Assembly: GCF_032452875.1 (NCBI RefSeq)
Contig: NC_083869.1
Span: 78,238,501 to 78,302,500, forward strand
Source of the DNA: Bos javanicus
Taxonomy: Eukaryota > Chordata > Mammalia > Artiodactyla > Bovidae
DNA: 64,000 nucleotides
Direction: 5' to 3'
Under the pieces are notes generated by a model. The model had not been told where the DNA came from. It worked only from the letters and a program-made list of their open reading frames with translations, and searched no databases. Every line of letters begins with the position of its first letter. Position 1 is the first letter of the stretch. Shown here piece after piece: positions 55,201-64,000 of the stretch. The translations under genes and the position numbers were made by a program.

Positions 55201-55410
55201 CTTTTGTCTCTTTTTTTTTTGTCTTTTATATTTTTTTCCTACCTCCTTTCGAAGAGTTGGGTTGCTTTTCTGGGTGCCTGATGTCCTCTGCCGGCATTCA
55301 GAAGTTGTTTTGTGGAATTTACTCGACGTTTAAATGCTCTTTTGATGAATTTGTGGGGGAGAAAGTGTTCTCCCCGTCCTACTACTCCTCCACCATCTTG
55401 GCTCCTCCTC
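52250..55410 (-). promoter_or_regulatory. L1 element B 5' UTR / internal promoter region
   Basis: 3.16 kb. The GC- and CpG-rich outer 1.2 kb (about 54235-55410) is followed inward by the tandem array and a purine-rich block (52790-53160). It lacks the 38-bp duplication and the ~35-bp segment present in element A. CCAAGATGG near the 5' end (minus strand, 55393-55401) is a YY1-like site whose flanking CpG has become TG. Confidence 0.8.
53213..53810. repeat. Tandem array in L1 5' UTR, four units of ~125-163 bp
   Basis: Units start at 53213, 53376, 53534 and 53685, with the same landmarks as the five-unit array of element A ('aaatctagagtagagtttgg'). Confidence 0.9.
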
Positions 55411-55424
55411 TGATTCAGTATTCT
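55411..55424. repeat. Target-site duplication, right copy (L1 element B)
   Basis: TGATTCAGTATTCT, identical to 47184-47197. Confidence 0.93.
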
Positions 55425-56920
55425 GAGAGCTCTGGCTTAGTGAACACATCCACATGCTCGAAGAGTGGCATACTCCAAATTCAATGGGCACAGAAAGTTT
55501 CTGCCCTTGAAGTCCTTCCAGATCTTGGCCTTTGTGCCTCTTCTTCTGCTCTTTTTTTTTTTTTTTTATCCTTTATGGTAATTTTCATAATTAACTGAGA
55601 TTAGTAAGTAAACTAGAAAATTATTCTAGAAAAATTTTATTAGAATGAAATTTTTATCATTATTCTATAAAATTATTATCCCAAGGAAGATGTATGGGAA
55701 CCCCTGATCTGTTGGTTAGACACACACGTGCTGGGACTTGCAGCTGGCATCTGAAGTAGAAGGCAGTTTTGCAGCACTGAGCCTAGAGGTTTTCTAAACT
55801 TATTCTTTCAGCCTTTGTCCTTAGTGAGAACTTTGTGAATCAGAGCCCCAAGTGAACTAGCTAGTATATTCAGCCTGAAAAAGAAATCAAACTTTGTTTT
55901 CACTGTAATACATTTAATCTATATCAATCATTTTGCAGATGGAACTTCTAGGTTAGAAGAGTATTATTTTATTGAATAGATTCTTTTTTGTGTAAACATT
56001 GCACCATTAAACAATCTATTCAGTCTATTCAATCTATTCACTGAGCCATTCAGCTTGATTTATCTGTCTTCTTTGCAAAGATATCATGAGACATTGTATT
56101 AAGTATTTTCCTGAAGTCCAGATCTAAAATTTCCCTTGCTTGAGTAATCTATGGGTCCTCTCAGAGAAAGAAACAAGCTTAAGTCTTTTCAATGAACTCC
56201 CATTAAGCCCCACTGATCAATTTTTTTTTTTTTTATGTAAATGGCTTCCAAACACTGTGATTTGGGAAAATCCCCAGGTGGCAATATTGTAGTCAATTCA
56301 GGAATTTACTCACTATACAGATTCCTAGTCTGTATCTCAGGGAAACTATTTCAATAGATCAGAGGTTACTTGGGGCTCTATATGTTTCACAAGCTCAAGT
56401 TTGATGAAAGTTTAATGTGAACCAGATATGGGTGACTGATTTTGGTCAATGGTTGAATTATGCTGGCATATTGGAATCAACTGTTTACTCTTTTTTATCT
56501 ACACAGGACTGTTGTATCACTGGAGGCTCTGGTATACAACTGGGTACAATAAAATGTTGAAAGGAAATTTGGTAAGCAATGAATGGTCATTTGAAAAATT
56601 TTCTCAGGTATCTCTGAAATCATCTTTCCTTGTTCACTAAGGACAAATGTTCTGAGTACTTAAAAACTAAACATCAGCTTAATAGAGTAATTAAATTAAT
56701 AAAGGTTCTTATTAATTGAAAATGAAAAATTGTAAATGAAAAAAGCATCGATTATATGAAAGAAAGATTTACATATGGTATTTTGCAATGTATAGAATTT
56801 CTAATGAGTTATGGAATAAAGATTGGATACTAACTAGGCAAGAACAGTGTGAATAGCAAAAATGCTCTTCCACATTTTGGGACTTTGCTATTAAAAATGC
56901 TTCCTATCACTAACTCTGGA
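55425..56920. other. Unassigned intergenic sequence
   Basis: The 55430-55550 segment ending in poly(T) looks coding-like on the minus strand for about 40 codons but is not recognised. Otherwise AT-rich with no gene. Confidence 0.4.
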
Positions 56921-56933
56921 TACATATGATGCT

Positions 56934-57203
56934 GCTGCTGCTAAATCACATCGGTCGTGTCCGACTCTGTGCAACCCCATAGACGGCAGCCCACCAGGCT
57001 CCCCTGTCCCTGGGATTCTCCAGGTAAGAACACTGGAGTGGGTTGCCACTTCCTTCTCCAATGCATGAAAGTGAAAAGTGAAAGTGAAGTCGTTCAGTCG
57101 TGTCTGACTCTTAGAGACCCCATGGACTGCAGCCTACCAGGCTCCTTCGCCCATGGGATTTTCCAGGCAAGAGTACTGGAGTGGGGTGCCATTGCCTTCT
57201 CCG
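56934..57203 (-). mobile_element. Bov-A2 SINE (dimeric)
   Basis: Minus-strand dimer with (CAG)n-type tail ('gctgctgctaaatcac'), linker 'gcatgaaagtgaaaagtg', second monomer ending 'ggtgccattgccttctcc'. Flanked by ACATATGATGCT (56922-56933) and ACACATGATGCT (57204-57215), 11/12. Confidence 0.9.
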
Positions 57204-57215
57204 ACACATGATGCT

Positions 57216-60190
57216 AGGGGACCATAAGTAGAAACTCTACCATAACTGACCCAGAAAATGCGATCTCTAGCCTAGATCTAGTAACACTGTTTCTGACACA
57301 AAGCCAAGCTGCTCACTTTCCCCCTCTAAGTCTGCAGAGTATAATCCATAGAATTTAGATACAAAAGAATGCATAGCTATGTATTTCTTTCTCTGTAGTC
57401 CCTATAGCACAAAAATGAATACTGGAGAAGGCAATGCTTGAGTCAGTTTGTAGTGTCAATCCCATCAACCTGGGTCATAGAACAGTGTCTTATTGAAATC
57501 AAATAGATCACTTTAACATGTTGTATCTACTTTCAAAGATTGTTTGCATGCATTCAGACTTTCAGTGTGTTTCTCAGTCTTCAAGATGCCTTAATGTCTC
57601 AGTTTCCTAATTTTTTACATCTCATATTCTTTGGATTATCCAATCATCTTTGTAATTAAGGAAACTCAAGTTGGAGAACTAAATAAAACAAAAACCTTAG
57701 TCTTTGTTCCTCCACGGTAAGGAAGTTTTCATGTGCTAATTTTTAAATATACATTCACTTACATATGTCAAATTGCAGGTGTACACATATTGCATATAAT
57801 TAGAACAGCAATCAGGATCCTAGAGGCTTGGCAGAGTTGTCTCAGTTATTATTAACTCCAAAATCTTAATTATTTTTCTGATTTACATGGTAGGCTTCTT
57901 CTAATATAAGAAATAATTTTGTTGCTTAATAAATATATTAAGTTGATGATTTAAGCTTCATGTGGGTCAAAATTAGCCCACAAGTGAGTGATTCAATACT
58001 TTGTTCATTATAAAAATAAAATCTTTAATAAACACATATGAAAGCAAATATGACTATTCTATTCAGAACTAAATACATAAATAGCTACACTAAAGTAAAT
58101 AGGGCCACTGCTCTTTGGTCCTGGAATTGAAAATGGTAACAGGATGATGCAAATAAAGTGTGAGGTTTCCATGACAACCTACATTTCCTGAAGCTATAAA
58201 AACCACTTTTGCTTTAGGGGTTCTTTGGTCAATTTATAATAACTGATAACAGTTCTATTTCTGGAATGAATGAATAACTGCTTATTTATGAAGAATAATA
58301 ATTTGGTTCTGATGTATGTGTTGGAGTCATCTAAAAAGTGTCTCTGATTTACATTCTAGGAAACTTAACCTGTGAAGAGCAATTCACTTTACCATTTTTG
58401 AAATGATTATCCACTTAAGTGACTTATTTCCTAGATATAAATTTATTCAAATGCCACTAAGAGGAATAGTTATCTAATGTATTCATGGCAGCTGCTTCCT
58501 ATAGCAAGCAATCATTTAATGTAAGAATTTACAAAAAAATTAAAAAAAAAAGATGAAATGGATAAATAAGGTGATTTCCTTTTCTGATAATGCAAAGTGA
58601 GAAGTTGCTATAAAATTCACCATCTCCTTTGATTAACATTTAATTGGCTGGGAAAGCAAAATTGAACAGCTCAAATGTGAAGGTCTAAATTTAGGAGGCT
58701 TTATTAGGAGGGGTGTTTTGTCCTCCTAATGCCTCCTCCGAATTCAAATGAATCCAAGAATTTAAAATCCTCAAAATGGAGAGAGAATTACAGGGCATTA
58801 CATCTGCCTTGCTTTTCAGAGACATCATGTTATTCTTACTTGAATGACACACTAAGCTGCTTTGCAATTAGAGAAAGACTTCACCAGCTAAGCCCTATTG
58901 GAATGCATGTACCACACACATTTCCCTCCAGCCTCATTTTGGTCCCTTCTGGATGCAATTTGATATTTAAACAATCAGCAGGATGACAAGTGTGGACAGG
59001 ACAAGCAGGACCTCTTAAATGACAAAAATTTACAAAAGACTGTACTTAAGGTGATTTCTCATATTGAAACCAGCCTATTGGGATGATGAGAAAATAAGAG
59101 AAAAAAAGAGACTAGGGCAGGTCGAGACTAATAGACACAGAGATAGATGTTTGCAGCATCTTGCAGAGAGACAGGAGGAGAGGAATGAGGCAGCTGGGGC
59201 AGCCTACAAATGGAGGGCATGAAAAAGGCAGTGATTGACTGATGTCAATTGTGTGCATGATTTTTAGGTGTTCTCTTGAATTACTCAATTATTGATCATA
59301 CACAAAATTTCTGTTGCTTAATGAGCCATTCTTTTGCATTCTTCAAGTTCATTGTCAATGTTTAATAACATATGGACTGTTATCTGACATGCTGCAGAAG
59401 ATGAGGTGATGTTATAATTGCCCTAGCTGACAAAATGAAACACAAACAGGATAAGTGAGATTTTAAAAGCCAAGCTTTTATTTCTCCCTTATTTAACTTT
59501 TAATTGGAAACATTTAGCTTTTATTTACTCTAAACAGTAATTTTTTTTTTGTCAAAGAATGATATATCTCTTTAATGGCAAGGATAATACTCTACCTGCA
59601 GAAAGAAGGAAATATTGGATCTTGATCCTTTCATTTATTTATGAGATTCAATTGCTCACTTCTTTAAAGTGCACTATATTCCTCCTCCGCTCCTGGACAT
59701 TTACATAAAATTCAAATGTCCATGCTAATTACATTTGTTAAATTTTCCTTAAGGCAAATTTAACATTTTAGTCTGAGACTAATTTCAACATTTCAAATTC
59801 CAAACTAGAGATAATCAAGCATTATTACATCAAGCATAGCGAACTGAAAGCAAGGAAGACCCTATATTGGTCCTTCTCTAAAAATCATTTCTTATAAATA
59901 TGTTCATACATTTCCATCACTAATAAAATGTTATTATTTACTTTTTCTTCATGAAAGGATAGTATATGACTTTTAGATGATAAATCTGAGATTTTGAGAT
60001 AATAATGATGAATACATAGTTAGAACATGAATCAGGATTTCGAATCCAGTATATTCTCTATTGCCTCAGGGCAGGATATGACTAACAACACAGCAACATT
60101 GCTTCACAAATTCATTAATGGTGGGTGATGGCTCACTTAGCTTGAATTCTGAACTTTGTTCCTCTAATGAACTCAGGTACATGCCCACCT
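57216..60190. other. Longest repeat-poor stretch, AT-rich intergenic
   Basis: About 3 kb with no young mobile element. The 85-codon frame at 58729-58986 shows no known domain and I do not call it. Contains the octamer/X-box pair listed separately. Of all regions here it is the most plausible place for conserved non-coding sequence, but I cannot test conservation. Confidence 0.45.
58147..58178 (+). promoter_or_regulatory. POU octamer plus RFX X-box-like pair
   Basis: ATGCAAAT (58147-58154) is a perfect octamer, followed 10 bp later by GTTTCCATGACAAC (58165-58178), which fits the palindromic RFX X-box pattern. Short motifs occur by chance; regulatory role is inference. Confidence 0.3.
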
Positions 60191-60413
60191 TAATCCATCT
60201 AGTTCAGTTCAGTCATTCAGTCATGTCTGACTCTTTGTGACCCCATGAATCGCAGCACGCCAGGTCTCCCTGTTCATCACCATCTCCCAGAGTTCACTCA
60301 AACTCATGTCCATCAAGTCGGTGATGCCATCCAGTCATCTCATCCTCTGTCGTCCCCTTTTCCTCCTCCCCCAATCCCTCCCAGCATCAGAGTCTTTTCC
60401 AATAATCCATCTA
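60191..60413 (-). mobile_element. BovB 3' fragment with perfect TSD
   Basis: Antisense BovB tail (60202-60402: 'gttcagttcagtcattcag', 'gtgatgccatccagtcatc', 'cagcatcagagtcttttcc') between perfect 11-bp duplications TAATCCATCTA at 60191-60201 and 60403-60413, which are included in the span. Confidence 0.92.
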
Positions 60414-60490
60414 AGAATCCTAGAATTCTAGCCTTATTTCTATTGGACTATAATATTTATGTTTGGAAATATCATTTGATATAACTCAGT

Positions 60491-62061
60491 CAGAGATACC
60501 AAGGGAACATTTTATTCAAAGATGGGCACAATAAAGGACAGAAATGATATGGACCTAACAGAAGCAGAAGATATTAAGAAGAGGTGGCAGGAAGACACTA
60601 TGAATAAAGCTAATGAAGGTGATGGAATTCCAGACGAGCTATTTCAAATCCTAAAAGATGATGCTGTGAAAGTCCTTCACAGAATATGCCAGCAAATTTG
60701 GAAAGCTCAGCAGTGGCTACAGGACTGGAAAAGGTCAGTTTTCATTCCAATCCCAAAGAAAGGCAAATCCAAAGAATGTTCAAACCAAACAACTGCACTC
60801 ATCTCATGCACTAGTAAAGTAATGCTCAAAATTCTCCAAGCCAGGCTTCAACAGTACCTGAACTGTGAAGTTCTAGGTGTTCAAGGTAGATTCAGAAAAG
60901 GCAGAGGAACCAGAGATCAAATTGCCAACATCCATTGGATCATTGAAAAAGCAAGAGAGTTACAGAAAAACATCTACTTTTGCTTCGTTGACTCTACCAA
61001 AGCCTTTGACTGTGTGGATCACAACAAACTGCAGAAAATTTTTCAAGAGATGGAAATACCAGAACACCATACCTGCTTCTTGAGAAATCTGTATACAGAT
61101 CAAGAAGCAAGACTTAGAACTGGACATGGGATAACAGACTGGTTCCAAATTAGGAAAGAAGTATGTTAAGACTGTATACTGTCACCCTGTTTATTTAACT
61201 TATATGCAGAGTACATCATGAGAAATGCCAGGCTTGATGAAACACAAGCTGGAATCAAGATTGCCAAGAGACATATCAATAACCTCAGATACACAGATGC
61301 TACCATCTTTATGGCAGAAATTGAAGAGGAACTAAAGAGCTTCTTGATGAAAGTGAAAGAGGAGAGTGAAAAAGTTGGCTTAAATCTCAACATTCAAAAA
61401 ATTAAGATTATGGCATCTGGTTGCATCACTTCATGGCAAATAGGTGGGGAAAAGGTGTAAAAAGTGACAGACTTTATTTTGGGGGACTCCAAAATGACTG
61501 CAGATGGTGAATGCAGCCATGAAATTAACAGACTCTTGCTCCTTGGATGAGAAGCTATGGCCAATCTGGACCATCTATTAAGAAGCAGAGACATTCCTTT
61601 TCCAACAAAAGTCTGTCTAGCCAAGGCTATAGTTTTTCCAGTAGTTATGTATGGATGTGAGAGTTGGACTATAAAGAAAGCTGAGCACTGAAGAACAGAT
61701 GCTTTTGAACTGGGGCCTTGGGGGAGACTCCTAAGAGTCCTTTGGATTGCAAGGAGATCATACCAGTTAATCCTAAAGGAAATAAGTCCTGAATATTCAT
61801 TGGAAGGACTGATGCTGAAGCTGAAGCTCCAAGACTTTGCCCACCTGATGAGAACTGACTAATTGGAAAAGACCCTGATTCTGGGAAAGATTGAAGGCAG
61901 GAGAAGGGGACAACAGAGGATGAGATGGTTGGATGACATCACCGACTCAATGGACATGAGTTTGAGCAGGCTCTGGGAGGTGGTGATGGGCAGAAAAGCC
62001 TAGCTTGCTGCAATCCATGGGGTCTCAAAGTGTTGGACACGACTGAGCAACTGAACTGAAT
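60491..62061 (+). pseudogene. BovB LINE, RT half, decayed
   Basis: BovB from 'cagagataccaagggaac' to the tail 'gagcaactgaactgaa'. Frame 60522-61169 (215 codons) covers RT N-terminal blocks: 'DLTEAEDIKKRWQE', 'FRKGRGTRDQIANIHW', 'FVDSTKAFDCVDHNKL'. An internal deletion near 60598 joins 'RWQED' directly to 'TMNKANEGDGIPDELF', removing about 38 codons seen in the copy at 33.7 kb. The frame ends at TAA just before the 'CILSP' block. The next piece (61218-61460) has the catalytic box as 'LRYTDATIFM', so the YADD Ala and second Asp are changed. The remainder to 62061 is fragmented. Confidence 0.9.
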
Positions 62062-62139
62062 GAAATCACCCAGATTTTCAAGATGAGAAGTCTGAAGTCC
62101 AGATAAAGAGGAACAGTGATTATCCAAGTCAAACAGCTG

Positions 62140-62292
62140 CCTACATGAATGGCTGCTGTTGCTGCTAAGTACTTCAGTTTTGTCGAACTCTGTGCGACCC
62201 CAGAGACAGCAGCCCACCAGGCTCCCCTGTCCCTGGGACTTTCCAGGCAAGAGTACTGGAGTGGGTTGCCCTTGTCTTCTCCCTACATGAAT
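62140..62292 (-). mobile_element. Bov-A2 fragment with perfect TSD
   Basis: Single BovA monomer with (CAG)-type tail, 62151-62281, between perfect 11-bp duplications CCTACATGAAT (62140-62150, 62282-62292). Confidence 0.92.
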
Positions 62293-62317
62293 AGACAGGC
62301 ATTTAATTGTGGTTCTT

Positions 62318-62550
62318 TCATCAATGTAAGGACTTCCCTGGTGACTCAGACAGTAAAGCATCTGTCTACAATGCAGGAGACCTGGGTTCGATCCCTGGGT
62401 CAGGAAGATCCCCTGGAGAAGGAAATGGCAATCCACTCCAGTACTCTTGCCTGGAAAATCCCATGGACAGAGGAACCTGGTAGGCTACAGTCCATGGGGT
62501 TGCAAGGAGTCAGACACAACTGAGTGACTTCACTTCACTCATCAATGTAA
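62318..62550 (+). mobile_element. Bov-tA SINE, young-looking, perfect TSD
   Basis: Full-length: tRNA head 'cttccctggtgactcagac', intact Pol III box B GGTTCGATCCC (62385-62395), BovA body, tail 'gagtgacttcacttcac'. Perfect 12-bp duplications TCATCAATGTAA at 62318-62329 and 62539-62550. Close to the expected consensus. Only 25 bp from the oppositely oriented SINE upstream. Confidence 0.94.
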
Positions 62551-63378
62551 TGTTTCCTCTGAAAATCATCAGCTATTTATGTTGCGTGGAATTAGTGTAT
62601 TTCTGAAAATGTTACTTTCTTTGGAGAAAATATTAATTTGGGGAAAAAGCATAACTTTTCTATCTAACAGATTGTTACATGCATGAATTTGTTAGTGAAA
62701 CAAATAAAAACTGTTTCCATGCAGAAGGAAGTTAAATTTGAGAAGAGTTTATTTTGGAAATACTTTAAATTTGCAGAACAAATTATCTATGACTGTGTTC
62801 ATTTGAATTCCTGTAGAACTTTAAAGAAATCCCACCTTCTTTATTTGTGTCAATTTGTGAGAAGTAGGAAATAGCTTGTAAACATAAATCCTCAATAATT
62901 TTGCATAACAAAGAACTTTGCTGTTTTCTGAACACAGCAACCATTACAGTACAAAGCATATAGAGAAACAATTTATTTCACAAAGGAAAAATAGATGGAA
63001 AAAAAAAAAAAAAAAAGACCCTTGGGCTTACTAAAAGCACAACTTCTTCACTCTTTGCCTTGTTATCTGTCAGCAGACATAAACCCATAAGCAAAACAGA
63101 CAGAGATACTCTTCCTCCCCTTCCCCTTGTCCTTTTTTGTCCTATTTTCCCCTAATGGAAGGGGTCTGAGGGACTGTGCAGTAATGATATCACTGCTTTA
63201 ATTTATGGCTGTAGAGCTAGGGCTTAACTCACAAGAGACAACCCATCACAAGAGCTAGACAAAACAGCCTCTGCTGCTGCTATCATTGCTGTTCACAACT
63301 GAGAATTTAGAAATTGATTTGGATGTCAAAAAAATTGAAGTAAATATTATTAACTTTAAATCATAGTAACCTAAACCA
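62551..63378. other. AT-rich intergenic sequence
   Basis: No gene or recognised repeat apart from an A-run at about 62999-63016. Confidence 0.4.
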
Positions 63379-63420
63379 ACATCATATAAGCATATATATA
63401 TAAACATCATATAAGCATAT

Positions 63421-63556
63421 CAGTTTAGTTCAGTTCAGTTCAGTCACTCAGTTGTGTCCAACTCTTTGTGACTCCATGAGTTGCAGCACGCCAGGCCTCC
63501 CTGTCCATCACCAACTCCCAGAGTTCACTCAAACTCACATTCCTCGAGTTGGTGAT
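63421..63556 (-). mobile_element. BovB 3' fragment
   Basis: Antisense BovB tail: 'gttcagttcagttcagtcac', 'ccctgtccatcaccaactcc', ending abruptly at 'gagttggtgat' where an AT repeat starts. A ~23-bp duplication ('acatcatataagcatat') lies just upstream. Confidence 0.87.
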
Positions 63557-63578
63557 ATATATATATATATATATATAT
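63555..63578. repeat. (AT)n microsatellite
   Basis: Twelve AT units abutting the BovB fragment. Confidence 0.95.
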
Positions 63579-63796
63579 TATTTGGAATATTATTCCTAAT
63601 AAGCCCCTCTCAATCACACCTGGATTTATGCTGATCATAAGTGACTCCAGATGGGTTTATAGATAGCTTCAGGATGACCATTGTAATAGGAACCAACCAT
63701 TTAACTAGAGGATTGGAATTTTCAATTCCACCACCTAGACCTTCAGACAGTGAAGAGGAGGCAAAAACTGAGTTCAATTGCCAATAGCCAAGTATT

Positions 63797-64000
63797 AAAT
63801 TGTTGTAAAGAACAATATTGTATAGGAACCTCCAATGTTAGGTCCAATAATCAAGGGAAATTGAAGTGGTCAAACAGGAGATGGCAAGAGTGAACATTGA
63901 CAATTTAGGAATCATAAAACTAAAATGGACTGGAATGGGTGATTTAACTCAGATGACCATTATATCTACTACTGTGGGCAAGAATCCCATAGAAGAAATG
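63797..64000 (+). pseudogene. BovB ORF2 endonuclease N-terminus, cut by window end
   Basis: The plus strand reads the start of the BovB APE-like endonuclease region: 'VVKQEMARVNIDNLGI' followed by 'KLKWTGMG', after which a 1-base loss shifts the frame; sequence continuing to 'tgtgggcaagaatccc' is still BovB. In the motif expected to carry a catalytic Glu ('ELKW' in RTE endonucleases, from memory) the residue is Lys ('KLKW'). This is the only endonuclease-coding BovB sequence in the window; the rest lies beyond 64000. Confidence 0.8.

Larger units (their letters stand above)
47198..55410 (-). mobile_element. Full-length L1-BT-type LINE-1, element B
   Basis: About 8.21 kb, minus strand, between perfect 14-bp duplications. 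From its 5' end it has a complete-looking start ('gaggaggagccaagatgg' on the minus strand), a GC-rich 5' UTR, a four-unit tandem array, an intact 308-codon ORF1, a 51-bp spacer, ORF2 open for 1,256 codons, a shortened 3' UTR and a poly(A) tail. Same order and strand as element A, about 24.9 kb away. ORF2 defects (lost start codon, SGH motif) argue against autonomous activity. Confidence 0.94.

Noticed and set aside
55430..55570. Possible antisense processed pseudogene next to a poly(T) run
   Set aside because: A minus-strand retrocopy should have poly(T) at its low-coordinate end; here it is at the high end. The ~40-codon frame matched no protein I recognise.

Overview
This window is vertebrate nuclear intergenic DNA from a bovid (cattle, sheep, goat, buffalo or a close relative; I cannot name the species). 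The evidence is the repeat set. It contains ruminant BovB (RTE-type) LINEs, Bov-tA and Bov-A2 SINEs with tRNA-Glu-like heads, CHR-type SINEs, L1-BT-type LINE-1 copies and a bovid ERV-type LTR. These lie among older mammalian L2, L1, MIR and hAT (MER5-like) remnants. I found no host protein-coding exon, tRNA, rRNA or CRISPR array. Every long reading frame belongs to a retrotransposon.

Layout. Bases 1-13 kb are AT-rich unique sequence with two decayed L2 copies (about 2.1-3.65 and 7.5-8.9 kb), SINEs and a 5'-inverted BovB fragment at 4.07-4.40 kb. At 13.20-13.56 kb is a degenerate minisatellite of ten ~36-bp units. Between 14.4 and 22.2 kb are BovB tails, an L1 3' end with an inverted junction, and an old minus-strand L1. 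From 22.2 to 36.4 kb is a nest: an old plus-strand L1 was split by a full-length minus-strand L1-BT (element A, 22,339-30,909), by a BovB that itself took in a solo LTR (31,221-32,916), and by a second BovB (33,558-35,564). From 36.6 to 42.5 kb are old minus-strand L1 pieces. From 42.5 to 47.2 kb is mostly unique sequence with one MER5-type MITE. From 47,198 to 55,410 is a second full-length L1-BT (element B). From 55.4 to 60.2 kb is AT-rich unique DNA. From 60.2 kb to the end are BovB fragments and SINEs; the last BovB runs out of the window with its endonuclease region.

How the mobile genes relate. In L1, ORF1p is the RNA-binding trimer and ORF2p is the endonuclease/reverse transcriptase that nicks the target and primes on the poly(A) tail. 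ORF2p-type machinery also moves SINEs, and in ruminants BovB is thought to move Bov-tA and Bov-A2, whose 3' ends resemble BovB. No element here carries a complete undamaged set. Element A has one premature stop in each ORF plus two lesions at conserved reverse-transcriptase positions. Element B has open ORF1 and ORF2 frames, but a 1-base insertion disconnects the ORF2 start codon and the endonuclease SDH motif reads SGH. All BovB reading frames are broken.

I did not find a clearly new biological system. The observations most worth checking are the lesion pattern of the two L1s, their variable internal 5'UTR repeat array (5 versus 4 units), the loss of the 3'UTR G-rich tract in element B, the nested insertion stack with readable target-site duplications, and the 36-bp minisatellite. 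Family names rest on remembered consensus features, not on a database search.
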